64,000 nucleotides of DNA from Brevibacterium sp. S22 (GCF_004745485.1 NZ_RHFG01000012.1:52725-116724); one strand, 5' to 3'. Shown: positions 17,295 through 27,105, counted from the stretch's first letter. The notes: a model not told the origin generated them from the letters alone. Made by a program: numbers and translations.

Positions 17295-19310
17295 GTGACG
17301 ATCCTCTACACCATCGGACTGGGCGTCCTCAGCGCGCTCATCGTCGGATTCCTCGTCCGGCGGATGATGCTCACCGGCACCGGTGCCGCCCGCAACACCA
17401 TCGTCTCCCTCATCATGGGCCTGTCGATCTGGCCGATCACCCTCCAGGCGTACAAACTGCTCGGAATCTCCGAATCCGATCAATACCCAAACCTGTCGAT
17501 GAGCTTCCCGGCGATCATGGTCTTCCTGCTCCTCTTCGCCTGGTTCATCGTCATCCAAATGTTCGTCCTCCTCGCGATCGAACTCATCATGCCCTCGGGC
17601 ACGCTCAGCTCACTCATCCGCAACGCGCCGAAGATCCCTACCTGGTACCGTCGCCTCAACCGACTCGCACAGATCCAGAAGATCCTCATCAAGTTCGGAC
17701 TCGCCCGCTACCTCAAACCCCGGATCCCGACCCTGCGGGTGTCCTTGCGTGAGATCGCCGCGACCACCCGCGATGCCCTGGCCGCCTCGGGGGTCACGTT
17801 CATCAAGCTCGGCCAGTTCATCGCCACCCGCGGCGACATGATCCCGCACGAGTTCGTCGAAGAGTTCTCCACCCTCCAAGCCGGGGTGAAGCCCGTCCCG
17901 TTCTCCGAGGTCAAGGACCAGCTCGAGTCCGAATGGGGCAAGTCCGTCACCGAGGTGTTCGCCGAGTTCGACGAAATCCCCTTCGCGGGTGCCTCCGTTG
18001 CCCAGGTCCACCGTGCCGTGACCTGGGAAGGCCAAGCCGTGGCAGTGAAGGTGCAGCGACCGAAGATCCGCAAGCAGGTCCGCGCCGACTGCGATATCGT
18101 CCTCACTCTCGCCGACCGACTCGAGCGCACTACGGAATGGGCGAAGAAGATCGGCATCGGCAAGCTCGCCCGCAGCTTCGTCGACTCCCTCCAAGGTGAA
18201 CTCGACTACCGCGGCGAGCTCGCCCACATCGAGGCCCTCCGGCTTGCCGATGAGACCGGTCGGTCGACGACGAAAACCGACTCCACCGTCCATATTCCGC
18301 ACGTGTACAAGCACCTGTCCGGCGAGTTCGTCCTCGTCATGGACCTCGTCGAAGGTGTTCCCTTATCCCACGCCGCCGAGGTGGTCGACCACCTCTCGGA
18401 CATCGCTCGCCGAGAGATCGCCCAAGACCTCTTCCTCATGGTCGTGCGACAGGTGCTCGGCAAGGGCATCTTCCACGCCGATCTGCACCCCGGCAACATC
18501 GTCATCTCGAATGCCGGCAGGGCGGGCCTTGTCGACTTCGGTGCCGTCGGGCGCATCGACAAACGTGACCGTCGCGCCATCGCTCTATTGCTTATGGCCT
18601 TCGACTCGCAGAACTCTCAGGCCGCGACGGCCGCGATCCTCGAACTCCTCGGCACACCGAGCGACGTGAATCTGCGTGAACTCCAGCGTGAGATCGGGCA
18701 GATCATGCTCAAGTACGGGGACGGTCTGCCGGGTTCCACCTCGGCGGCATTGTTCGGGGAGCTCATCGATTTCGTCGTCGACTTCGGGTTCCCGATGCCG
18801 GCCTCGGTGGCGACAGCATTCCGGGCGATCAGTACCCTCGAAGGTTCGATCACACGTCTTGTCCCCGAACTCAATCTGCTCTCACTGGTCACCCAGAACG
18901 GGAAGATGCTGCTGCGCGAGGTCGGGGGACTGGGCATCGACCGACAAGAGCTCGCACTGTATGCGGCGGCGACCGCCCCGCAGATCGCCGAGCTGCCTGG
19001 ACAGCTCTCACGTATCGCCGGACACCTCCAGGACGGCACCCTCGACGTCGGCACCAGCGGTTTGAACATCTCGACGATCAAGAACCTGCTCGTCTCCACC
19101 GTCGAGCAATTCATTCAGGTGATCGTCTCGACGGCGCTCATCCTTGGCGGGGTGCTCCTCATGGCCGCCGACTTCGGTCCGGCACTGGCACCTGAACTCA
19201 AACTCTTCACCTACTTCGGTGCGTGGGTGTTGCTGGCAGGCAGCGTCATCGCCGCGCTGGTCCTCGCTCCCGCACTCAGGCAGCGAATGATGTGGGAAGG
19301 TTTGGGATAG
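17295..19310 (+). CDS. ABC1/AarF/UbiB-family atypical kinase
   Basis: This 671-residue protein has four hydrophobic segments at the N-terminus (about 5-20, 35-52, 70-98) and two at the C-terminus. The UbiB kinase-like core lies between: the KLGQ motif at 171-174, the Ala-rich nucleotide loop AGASVAQVH at 231-239, Lys252 in VAVKVQRP, HADLHPGN at 394-401 and DFG at 414-416. UbiB-type proteins are atypical kinases or ATPases supporting quinone and lipid metabolism. Extra N-terminal helices make it longer than E. coli UbiB. The start is GTG 17295. It stands alone, so a role in menaquinone metabolism is inference only. Confidence 0.9.
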   Translation: MTILYTIGLGVLSALIVGFLVRRMMLTGTGAARNTIVSLIMGLSIWPITLQAYKLLGISESDQYPNLSMSFPAIMVFLLLFAWFIVIQMFVLLAIELIMPSGTLSSLIRNAPKIPTWYRRLNRLAQIQKILIKFGLARYLKPRIPTLRVSLREIAATTRDALAASGVTFIKLGQFIATRGDMIPHEFVEEFSTLQAGVKPVPFSEVKDQLESEWGKSVTEVFAEFDEIPFAGASVAQVHRAVTWEGQAVAVKVQRPKIRKQVRADCDIVLTLADRLERTTEWAKKIGIGKLARSFVDSLQGELDYRGELAHIEALRLADETGRSTTKTDSTVHIPHVYKHLSGEFVLVMDLVEGVPLSHAAEVVDHLSDIARREIAQDLFLMVVRQVLGKGIFHADLHPGNIVISNAGRAGLVDFGAVGRIDKRDRRAIALLLMAFDSQNSQAATAAILELLGTPSDVNLRELQREIGQIMLKYGDGLPGSTSAALFGELIDFVVDFGFPMPASVATAFRAISTLEGSITRLVPELNLLSLVTQNGKMLLREVGGLGIDRQELALYAAATAPQIAELPGQLSRIAGHLQDGTLDVGTSGLNISTIKNLLVSTVEQFIQVIVSTALILGGVLLMAADFGPALAPELKLFTYFGAWVLLAGSVIAALVLAPALRQRMMWEGLG

Positions 19311-19432
19311 TCCGACTCACAGTATGCTCGTGTAAGTTCAGTACCCAGCGTCTGGGCGTTTGCGAGACCACCAAACGCAATAAGTCCGGAGATCAGAACA
19401 AGCGAGTCAAGGCATCCGTTGGGTTGCGCGCG

Positions 19433-20320
19433 TTATCCCTGTTCGAGTTCTGGCTCCATGAGGTTGTACGAAGCCTGCATGACCGACCACGTGTTGGAGT
19501 TGGCTTCCTTAGAGCCCGTGACGACCACCGCCCGCTGACTATCCATGCGCAGGACCGTTACTTTCCAACTCGTGGATCGGCCAGTGGAATCTGAGTATTC
19601 GAGAAGCTCACCTTCAAATTGGGACGGCGCGGGCACTCGTGCGATCGCGGATGACCGGACGGCAGCTGGCAGCGCACCGAGAGCGCGGGAGGCATCAGGG
19701 AATTTCTCCGACACAGTACGTTCGGTACCGGAAGTGCTCTCCCCGTCGTTTCCGCTTGAGGTAACACGATTGGAATCGGCCGTTACGGATCCGGTTCTTT
19801 TCGCAGCTTTCCCGCTGACTTCCTTAAATGTACGTCGTAGCTCAATCAGCCACGGCCCTGCCGGTGAATATGTGCCGGTGGGATTCTTCCTCAACTCACG
19901 TTCTGCAACTGTAATGATGATGCGGTCGGGGGTTGCTCGCCACCCGATACGACGTTGCACTACTCTGCCAGATGAATTTCGTGGCTTGTCGAGTTGATTC
20001 ACGCACGAAGCAATCTCGTCTCGCTCAATTCGCCGTACAGATGCTTCGTCCTGAGGTGCAAGGCTGGTGATGCTCGAGGCATCCGCGCGAACGACTTCGC
20101 CGCCGACATTTGCCTGGCCATTGCCCTTCTGTAGGGCCATTTGAGTTGACGCCTTCGCGCCCGGCCGAAAGGCCTTAGGCATGTCGGCAGAGTGTTCGAG
20201 AACCCGACCTTCGAAGGTCAACTCTGAAATTTCGGTCGCCTGTCCAGCATCAACGGTGTGGTTGCCTTTGCGAGCGATTCCACCAGTACCAGGTGCTCGA
20301 CGTTCCAGATGATTAGACAT
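19433..20320 (-). CDS. Hypothetical protein
   Basis: This 295-residue soluble protein has no motif I recognise. It is Ser/Thr/Arg-rich, with a polar, probably flexible middle (about 185-215) between two more ordered parts. Codon use looks coding over the whole length. ATG 20320 follows GAGGAAACG, a reasonable ribosome site. It diverges from the J-domain/NERD gene with 219 bp between, and faces the UbiB-like gene. The C-terminal segment (WKVTVLRMDSQRAVVVTG) has beta-strand character. Confidence 0.6.
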   Translation of the reverse strand: MSNHLERRAPGTGGIARKGNHTVDAGQATEISELTFEGRVLEHSADMPKAFRPGAKASTQMALQKGNGQANVGGEVVRADASSITSLAPQDEASVRRIERDEIASCVNQLDKPRNSSGRVVQRRIGWRATPDRIIITVAERELRKNPTGTYSPAGPWLIELRRTFKEVSGKAAKRTGSVTADSNRVTSSGNDGESTSGTERTVSEKFPDASRALGALPAAVRSSAIARVPAPSQFEGELLEYSDSTGRSTSWKVTVLRMDSQRAVVVTGSKEANSNTWSVMQASYNLMEPELEQG

Positions 20321-20539
20321 CGTTTCCTCTTCAACAGAAGGTCGTCAACGGATTCAGGCTAGCAGTTCCCGGTTGCACAACGGCGGTTGTCGTGTGAAAT
20401 CAAATTGCGGACCTCCGCTTCAAGTTCTGTTGCGATAGGGTGATACGGAAATCGAATCTGTTACGAGCGAGCAACTGTCGGCAGGTCGGCTCGCTCAGAT
20501 CCGCAACCTCCTGAGTGAGGGTCGGGAGAAGAAGGTCAC

Positions 20540-22081
20540 ATGCCAGAACCTACGCATTACGAGATCCTCGGAGTGGCAGAGAACGCTCCCGACCACATCA
20601 TCAAATCAGCATATCGCGCTCATGCGAAACACAGTCACCCTGATACTGGCAGGACCACGGATGCAGACTTCGGCAGCATCAACGAAGCATACGAGATTCT
20701 CAGTGACCCCGTGAAACGCGCCGCTTACGACAAGCAGCTAACCGGGGACTCGGGGAGCACCGCTGATAGACAGGAGGGCGCAGCCGATATCGGCTCTGAT
20801 GACTTCGAAGATTCGTGGGGCAACGAGGATGCCTGGTCTCCGGAATACGAGTACGAACCGACTGACTTCGCTACTGAGGATCCACGCAAACTTGCCGGGT
20901 TTGACGCCTGGAAGACCATGCCGATTACGCCAGATCAAGTCGACTGGCTGCCGGATGCGCGACGCTCTCAGATGAACTACGTTCCTCTCGACCGGCCTTT
21001 GCAACCCATTCAGCAACCTCCGGAGGGTGCCGGAAACGATGGCTCGACGGGCAAACCTGGAATGAAATGGCTTGTGTGGAGCATCATCTGGTTTGTTGTC
21101 GCTATTGCCTACTCAATAATCACCGGAAGAGTCAACGCTGGACTCTTCGGGATGGGGGCATTCGTTGGTGCTGGCATCTTTGGTCTGCCCTATGTGTTCG
21201 GCGGGCGAAACGGATTCGTAAAGTGGCTGACTGTCGGATACTACGTTTTCGCAGTTATCGGACTGCTCATTGGTACTCTGCTGGCGACGGCGGCGCCGGA
21301 TCTATCTTCAGACGGCGACACGACATCGTCAATTCCTCGAATCATTGCACTAGTAATTGCATCGGTCGCGATCAGCGTTTCTTTCGGTTTTGCAGCTCAC
21401 GAGGGGAACAAGGCCTTGACCGCTCGATCGCTTCGTAACGTACAAGCACAATCGGCTCCAGCTACCGCCGCCCCGATCTACTCCGGGCCTTTGATTCCTC
21501 CAGCTCAGGCCGAACATACCAAGCAGTGGGGTACGCCTGGGAGAGGTCTCAATGACGCAAATGCGACTCCATTCACGGAACGGAATGCGGAGCTAGGATT
21601 CGGCGGGGAAGTGCTCACCAGTCAGCTCATGGACCCGATGATGGAAATTCCAGGAGTGCGACTCGTGCACGGAATCAATCTTCCGGGCTATGGCGAAGCA
21701 GATATCGATCATGTGATTCTCTGCGGTGATCTTCTCGTTGCAGTTGACTCCAAACATTGGCCCGGTGGGAACTATTACTGGCTGAGCGAACAGATCATGT
21801 GCTCCACTCCGCGTGGCAATGAACGACGAGGCAATCCCATGTCTTGGGGGCTTCCCACCTTGCAGCAGAACTTTCCCAACAAGCGTCTGATACCCGTCGT
21901 AGTGATACATTCCCATGATGGTGGTGCGGTCGCCACGAACAATCGCGACCGCGGCACCAATCCGGTTCTGATGACACCGTTGCAGTTCGTCCAGGAAGTG
22001 GGCCGGCTCTGTGTGGACCAGCATGCGAAGTCCGTCGATCCGGTGGCGTTGACGAAGCTAGTGAACATGATGGCCAAATGA
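20540..22081 (+). CDS. J-domain / four-helix membrane / NERD-domain fusion protein
   Basis: This 513-residue protein joins three parts. Residues 5-66 are a J domain with the HPD motif at 33-35, which would stimulate an Hsp70 ATPase. Residues 176-285 hold four hydrophobic helices. Residues 350-475 form a NERD (nuclease-related) domain: GGE at 355-357, IDH at 389-391 and DSKHW at 403-407, the Glu, Asp and Lys layout of a restriction-endonuclease-like fold. Both ends are predicted cytoplasmic. ATG 20540 follows AGAAGG. I know NERD proteins linked to kinases, helicases or membrane helices, but not this order. It neighbours unrecognised genes in an accessory stretch; function unknown. Confidence 0.82.
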   Translation: MPEPTHYEILGVAENAPDHIIKSAYRAHAKHSHPDTGRTTDADFGSINEAYEILSDPVKRAAYDKQLTGDSGSTADRQEGAADIGSDDFEDSWGNEDAWSPEYEYEPTDFATEDPRKLAGFDAWKTMPITPDQVDWLPDARRSQMNYVPLDRPLQPIQQPPEGAGNDGSTGKPGMKWLVWSIIWFVVAIAYSIITGRVNAGLFGMGAFVGAGIFGLPYVFGGRNGFVKWLTVGYYVFAVIGLLIGTLLATAAPDLSSDGDTTSSIPRIIALVIASVAISVSFGFAAHEGNKALTARSLRNVQAQSAPATAAPIYSGPLIPPAQAEHTKQWGTPGRGLNDANATPFTERNAELGFGGEVLTSQLMDPMMEIPGVRLVHGINLPGYGEADIDHVILCGDLLVAVDSKHWPGGNYYWLSEQIMCSTPRGNERRGNPMSWGLPTLQQNFPNKRLIPVVVIHSHDGGAVATNNRDRGTNPVLMTPLQFVQEVGRLCVDQHAKSVDPVALTKLVNMMAK

Positions 22082-22115
22082 GCATACGAGGGCTCTGAAC
22101 CGACCTAGGTCCCGG

Positions 22116-22982
22116 TCAAGAAGGCTCGTTGCTTGCCCTCACCCTCGCGTCTTCGAGCCGCTTCTGCCGACGTTTCAGATTTGACCTACTGACCGAATAG
22201 GCGACGAACGCCAACAAGGCGATTCGCACAGTGGGCCACACCCAGTCGGGGACATCGAATGGCAGCTGGAAGCTCGGCACCCATCCGAACAGAAAGTCGA
22301 TGACCCGACCGATGAACCGGCCGATCGCCGTCAACAATCGACCGACCGGCTCCAGCAGGTGACCAAGCCAGGCGAATATCGGTTCGAGTATCGGCGTCAG
22401 GTGCTTTGAGAACCATTTCTTGATCGGTTCGGTGATGAAGGCGAACAGTGCCCCGAGGCCAAGCAGAGGAACGATGAGCCGCGTCGCGGTCGTCAGCCCA
22501 GCGATCAGCGCAAAGGTGTTCGGTTTCGCGGAACGTTTGAGATCGCGCGCCTTTGAGCGACTCCCAGGCTCCGGGAGAAGCGGTGCGACACTGAGCCCTG
22601 AGTGGACTTCCACCTCGCCTGCACCGCCGAGGGCCGCCGTGCTGACATGGATGACTTCATCGTCGTTCAGCTCTCCTTCGTCATTCGGTCGCTTCACTGT
22701 GATGCGAACCGCGAGCCATCCGCCCACACGCACTTCGACGTTCGATTGCGCAGCTTCAGGGATGGCTTCGTCAATGGGACCTTCCGCTAGTGGGAGCTCT
22801 GTGTCTGTCTGATCGGAATAGGGCGGGTCTGGCTCAAGTTGCAGTTGCTCATTTCCATCGATGCTGAGCGCCACGACCTTCGTCCGCCAGGGGGAGTGGC
22901 GGACTGTGATCGTGTAGTCGTGTTGGCGTGTGTACCCTGTGTACGTGGTGGTGGAACTGAAGCGTAAGTGGGGATCGTTCAT
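22116..22982 (-). CDS. Hypothetical membrane protein
   Basis: This 288-residue protein has a soluble beta-rich N-terminal half (about 1-150; TYTGYTRQHDYTITV and VEVRVGGWLAVRITV strands). Its C-terminal half has a helix at about 180-200, an amphipathic WFSKHLTPILEPIFAWLGHLL stretch (landmark FSKHLTPIL) and a final helix near 255-272, ending in an Arg/Lys-rich tail. The start is taken as ATG 22982, because the upstream extension of the frame overlaps the divergent patatin promoter. It converges with the J-domain/NERD gene, with 34 bp between stops. No family recognised. Confidence 0.65.
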   Translation of the reverse strand: MNDPHLRFSSTTTYTGYTRQHDYTITVRHSPWRTKVVALSIDGNEQLQLEPDPPYSDQTDTELPLAEGPIDEAIPEAAQSNVEVRVGGWLAVRITVKRPNDEGELNDDEVIHVSTAALGGAGEVEVHSGLSVAPLLPEPGSRSKARDLKRSAKPNTFALIAGLTTATRLIVPLLGLGALFAFITEPIKKWFSKHLTPILEPIFAWLGHLLEPVGRLLTAIGRFIGRVIDFLFGWVPSFQLPFDVPDWVWPTVRIALLAFVAYSVSRSNLKRRQKRLEDARVRASNEPS

Positions 22983-23070
22983 CGGCCCGAGTCTACAAGC
23001 CGTATTGCTGAAAAGGGGATATGGGGTCCACTCGACCGAAGCGCAGTGATCACTCGATAAGATAGTGACC

Positions 23071-24009
23071 ATGACGAGCACGGAGCAGGGGACGAACACG
23101 GCACGAACGACACGCATCAGTGATACCGCACTGATCTTCGAAGGCGGTGGGATGCGTGCCTCGCTCACCAGTGCCATGGCCGTCACCCTGCTCAAGGCCG
23201 GTCTCGACTTCGACTGGGTCGCCGGCATCAGCGCCGGTGCCTCGAATGCTGTGAACTACCTGTCCCGTGATGCGTGGCGGGCCCGCCAGTCGTTTGTCGA
23301 TTTCGCCGCAGACGAGCAGTTCGGCGGATGGCGCTACTTCGCCCGTGGACAGGGCATGTTCAACGCGGAGTACATCTACCAGCGGGCCGGTGCTCCTGAT
23401 CAAGCGCTGCCGTTCGACTGGGAGACATTCAGCTCGAACCCCGGCGATATGCGTATCACCGCCTTCGATGCAGAGTCCGGCGAGGAGGTCGTGTGGTCGT
23501 GCAAAGACACCCCGCACATTGATGACCTCATGGTCCGAGTCCGTGCCTCGTCGACGATGCCCGGTCTCATGCCACCGGTGCACTTGGACGGACACGTCTA
23601 CGTCGATGGCGCCATGGGGGAGGACGGCGGAATCGCTCTCAGCCAGGCCCAGCGCGAGGGTTTTGAGAAGTTCGTCATCGTCCTCACTCAGGAACGCGGG
23701 TATCGGAAGATGCCGCAGCGCTTTTCAGCTGTTTATCGCGGGATCTTTCGCAGGTACCCGGCTTTGGCGGAGGCGCTGTTGACGCGGTGGAAGCGGTACA
23801 ACGAGACCCGTGAACGCATCTTTGCCCTCGAAGCCGAAGGCAAGGCCCATGTTTTCGTTCCCGAACGTATGCCCGTCGACAACGGCACCCGCGATCTCTC
23901 ACGGCTCGCGGCTGCCCATCGGATGGGGCTGTCGCAGGCCCGCAGGGAACTGCCGGCGATCCGGGAATTCGTGAGTGTGTCAGGTAACGCAGTGTCATCG
24001 AGTCGATGA
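23071..24009 (+). CDS. Patatin-like phospholipase family protein
   Basis: This 312-residue patatin-fold hydrolase probably acts on acyl esters of lipids. The catalytic layout is visible: oxyanion loop GGGMR at 25-29, nucleophile Ser54 in GISAG (52-56), and the DGA motif with Asp179 at 179-181. The overall type resembles the YjjU group. The start is ATG 23071; GTG 23065 is also possible. Residues from about 90 to 304 are nearly duplicated at 30357-31010. The last 12 residues differ from the ending of that copy, which suggests exchange at the 3' end. The gene stands alone between divergent and unrelated neighbours. Confidence 0.9.
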   Translation: MTSTEQGTNTARTTRISDTALIFEGGGMRASLTSAMAVTLLKAGLDFDWVAGISAGASNAVNYLSRDAWRARQSFVDFAADEQFGGWRYFARGQGMFNAEYIYQRAGAPDQALPFDWETFSSNPGDMRITAFDAESGEEVVWSCKDTPHIDDLMVRVRASSTMPGLMPPVHLDGHVYVDGAMGEDGGIALSQAQREGFEKFVIVLTQERGYRKMPQRFSAVYRGIFRRYPALAEALLTRWKRYNETRERIFALEAEGKAHVFVPERMPVDNGTRDLSRLAAAHRMGLSQARRELPAIREFVSVSGNAVSSSR

Positions 24010-24118
24010 CGACGTGGGTTCCTCGAAATCGTCGACAACAATTGCGATCTGACAACATTTCAGTCCTGCACTACTTTTCATGTAGTTGCGTCAGGGCTTC
24101 CTGCTAGATTTTCTGAGT

Positions 24119-26182
24119 ATGAGCGACCACCCGAATTTCCGTGAATCACAGCCCCCGCCCGAGCAGGTTCTGACGAAGAAATCGAAATCCAAACCTGTCC
24201 TGCTCGGCGTTGCCGCGGTCGCGGTCGTGGTGCTCATCGCCGGAGCTTCGTTCGCCTTCTTCTCCGGGTACAACCCCTTCGGTGCCCCGGAGCCCAACTA
24301 CGCGCAGACTCCCAGTCAGTCCGATGTCATGGACTTCAGCGGATTGAGTCAGGACATGCAACTCAACGGCGCGCCGCTGACCGCCTCAGCCGAACCGAGC
24401 GAGACCTCTTCTCAGATCCTGCGGTTCATCGGATCGACCACATCGATTCTCACCCGAGTTGGTGACGACGATACGCCTTCGTGGACGGTGTCCATCCCGC
24501 ATCAGGACATCGACACCGGCGAGACCGAGCCGCTGGACGAGGCGATCGACCCTGACGCCTCCGAAGACACCTCCCACGAAGAGGAGGACAAACTGGCGGG
24601 CACTCCCGCCGCATGCCGAGTCACCGGCGGCGCTGTCCAATGCGGAAACCGAGAGGTCACACTCAGCGACGGGTCGATGACGAAGGCAGAGAGCAAGGCC
24701 GATGTCGACCCCGACCCCGCATCGTCGAGGGTTCCTCTCGACGTCGATGACGAAGGGGTAGTGACCGGGCCGACCGATCAGACCTATGATGGTCTGAAAC
24801 TCGATCCTGAGGCTCATGTCTCGATGATCGTAGATCCGCAGGCGGGGGAGGCCGGACCGTGGGTGGTCTCCGATGGTCAGACCCTTGCCGGCGTCGATTC
24901 CGACAGCGTCCTGTGGACGCAGGGCCTCGATTCCTCCGCCGCCGAGGTGACCGGACTCGGTGATAAACGCGTCGCTCCGTCGTGGGTGGTCGTCGATGGT
25001 GTTCTCATCATCGGAACCTCGGACGGGGTCACAGGCCTCGACGTCTCGACCGGTGACCAATTGTGGGCAGTGTCCGCACCGACCGACGGGTTCGCGGTCA
25101 CCGGCAGTCAGCTGCGCATCCAGCATGAAGGGGCAGTGAGCTCGTTCGACTTCACGGACTCTGCGGACGACGAATCAGTGGCGGCCGACAAAGGATTCGA
25201 TGAGAGCATCTCAGCGCTGCCGTCACCGAAGCTTCCATCGGAGGACGACATCCGGAACGCGAACCTGGAGGTCCCTCCTGCCTGTGCAGACTTAACTATG
25301 GCCGAGGGAGCGAAGCAGGATTTCACGGACGGCAAGGCCGCAGAAGGAGAGTACGGGTCATCGATCGCCATCAATGACGTGACAACGTCGTTGGCCGCAC
25401 CGAAGCCGATGGTCGCGATCGACTTCGTCTGCTATACGGGTGGGAACTGGGTGACGGATTCGGTCGGTGTCTATGACCAGAATCTTGACCTCGTCACCTC
25501 GATCGAGCCGTGGAGCGAGGACTCGGATTTCCAGCAGCTCGCCGATTTCAACCGGAGCATCGTCTCTTCGATCGATATGACCGGTCCCTATATGACAGCG
25601 AGGGTGAGCAATATCGCCGTGTTCGGGGACGAGGACTTCAACGCTGCAGAGCGCACGGCGGATGCGGAGCTTCGCTTCGTGTGGGCGAAGGGAGGGTACG
25701 AAGCTCAGGATGTGCTGTTCACCGCCGACGGAGCGACTGTTCGAGTCCCAAAGGTCGATGAGGTTCAGAAGTTCGTCGATGCGGCAGCCAAAGGCGACGA
25801 TGACGCCGCCGGTGAGATGGCCACTGATGCGGTGATGAGAGACCTGGACACAGTCATCGGAGACGCGTCCGCGAACCCACCGATGACCTATCGCGAACTA
25901 GCTCTCCAGGACGGGACAGAAGTTGACACCTGCGAACTCATCGGAGTCGTGGACGAGGAATACGGTGACTACACAATGAGCAACGGCGTTGAACTGATGG
26001 AAGGAATCGGCGGTTTCGGCGCCGATTCCATCAAAGCCGGCGACGTCATCTGCGGACTGAAGGGGCCAGGCGAGACGATCGACCCAGACGAAGAAGGCAG
26101 CTGGTACGCGGCGCACCTGCTGCTGAAAGGCAATAAGGCGGGAGCGGTCAAAGTTTACTCGGTATCTTCGTACACCGGGTGA
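24119..26182 (+). CDS. Membrane-anchored extracellular protein, beta-propeller-like
   Basis: This 687-residue protein starts with a short cytoplasmic tail rich in Pro and Lys, then one membrane helix at about 27-48. A large acidic extracellular part follows. The GLDVSTGDQLWAVSAPTDGFAVTG stretch (landmark GLDVSTGDQLW) and the repeated SWVVVDGVLIIG-like strands resemble PQQ-type beta-propeller blades. Cysteines near residues 170-180 and in the C-terminal third could form disulfides. ATG 24119 is preferred over an upstream in-frame start, because the tail plus helix begins there. Partner and function are unknown; it is probably a surface or envelope protein. Confidence 0.7.
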   Translation: MSDHPNFRESQPPPEQVLTKKSKSKPVLLGVAAVAVVVLIAGASFAFFSGYNPFGAPEPNYAQTPSQSDVMDFSGLSQDMQLNGAPLTASAEPSETSSQILRFIGSTTSILTRVGDDDTPSWTVSIPHQDIDTGETEPLDEAIDPDASEDTSHEEEDKLAGTPAACRVTGGAVQCGNREVTLSDGSMTKAESKADVDPDPASSRVPLDVDDEGVVTGPTDQTYDGLKLDPEAHVSMIVDPQAGEAGPWVVSDGQTLAGVDSDSVLWTQGLDSSAAEVTGLGDKRVAPSWVVVDGVLIIGTSDGVTGLDVSTGDQLWAVSAPTDGFAVTGSQLRIQHEGAVSSFDFTDSADDESVAADKGFDESISALPSPKLPSEDDIRNANLEVPPACADLTMAEGAKQDFTDGKAAEGEYGSSIAINDVTTSLAAPKPMVAIDFVCYTGGNWVTDSVGVYDQNLDLVTSIEPWSEDSDFQQLADFNRSIVSSIDMTGPYMTARVSNIAVFGDEDFNAAERTADAELRFVWAKGGYEAQDVLFTADGATVRVPKVDEVQKFVDAAAKGDDDAAGEMATDAVMRDLDTVIGDASANPPMTYRELALQDGTEVDTCELIGVVDEEYGDYTMSNGVELMEGIGGFGADSIKAGDVICGLKGPGETIDPDEEGSWYAAHLLLKGNKAGAVKVYSVSSYTG

Positions 26183-26400
26183 CGACAAACTGACCCCCGA
26201 TGCTAGATATCTCTGCTTAATCGTGCCGGTATGCAAGCATCACCAAGATCTCCTTTAAAGAATCCGCCGCATTGAGAAGACACTGCGAAGGGCAGCCGGC
26301 CCGGGGGCACGAACGATTTGATGCCTGCAACAAATGAGATTGCAGCGGCGCCAGTGAAGAGGACAACTCGATTCAGCGCGTCGGCGCAGCGTTTGAAGAG

Positions 26401-27060
26401 TCAGTTCGGATTGAATGCCCGTTCGTCGTTCGGATGTGTTCTCAGAGTTCCCGGCGCTAGGCCGAGAGCCCATTCGGCGACATCGGATACGAAGAATTCG
26501 TAGGCGTCGTGACCGAAGGGCAGCGGATTGTTGGCATAGACTCCGTAGCCATCTATGGCCATGTAGATACGCACACAGGCTGCTGTGGCATCGACTCCCT
26601 TGAACTCGCCGGTTCGAATTCCCTGTTCTATCAGATCGATCATTCGTGATCTTCCTGACTCCTCCAGCTCTTCGAGGGCCATTGCCATGGCAGCACTGGT
26701 CCGGCTGAAGTTTCGGGCTGATGACCACAGCCGGTACTGAGCTTGCGCTTTTGCTTCTCCCAGGCCCTCGATGATTGCTGCCAGCCGTGCGGCGGGTGAT
26801 CCGGGAATTGTCTGCGTATCGAACTGTCCGTCTTTAGCCGCAATCGTAAATGCTTCGATAACCAGGCTATCGACGGCGGGGAAGTAATGGCTGACGAGCC
26901 CGGGCCGCACATCCAGTCGGGAGGCCACAGAGCGCACAGTAATTCGCTCCAATCCTTCATTAAGAGCGATCGAAGCTGCGGACGCAAGGATTTCGGCACG
27001 GCGTTCCGACGCGGGCTTGCGAACTCTGACGCGGTCTGAGCTTGACATCATGTTAGCCAT
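26401..27060 (-). CDS. TetR-family transcriptional regulator
   Basis: This 219-residue repressor has an N-terminal helix-turn-helix (about 20-65; ITVRSVASRLDVRPGLVSHYF, landmark VRPGLVSHYF) and a helical ligand-binding C-terminus. It resembles the BetI-like part of the family in its SHYF recognition helix. It diverges from the NCS1 permease/amidohydrolase operon. Two perfect copies of TATTGG-N8-CCAATA fill the gap just upstream of its start codon, so it very probably represses both directions. The start could be ATG 27060 or Met4/Met5 just inside. Confidence 0.92.
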   Translation of the reverse strand: MANMMSSSDRVRVRKPASERRAEILASAASIALNEGLERITVRSVASRLDVRPGLVSHYFPAVDSLVIEAFTIAAKDGQFDTQTIPGSPAARLAAIIEGLGEAKAQAQYRLWSSARNFSRTSAAMAMALEELEESGRSRMIDLIEQGIRTGEFKGVDATAACVRIYMAIDGYGVYANNPLPFGHDAYEFFVSDVAEWALGLAPGTLRTHPNDERAFNPN

Positions 27061-27062
27061 GA

Positions 27063-27105
27063 TATTGGATTAGTGACCAATAGGATATTGGTCAAGCGGC
27101 CAATA
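27063..27105. promoter_or_regulatory. Two tandem perfect TetR operators
   Basis: TATTGG-N8-CCAATA occurs at 27063-27082 and again at 27086-27105, centred 23 bp apart, about two helical turns, so two repressor dimers could bind the same face of the DNA. The first copy begins 3 bp from the TetR start codon. Confidence 0.85.

Noticed and set aside
20400..20539. Open reading upstream of the J-domain gene (TSEQLSAGRLAQIRNLLSEG)
   Set aside because: It looks protein-like but is out of frame with the gene and lacks a start codon, so it is left unannotated.
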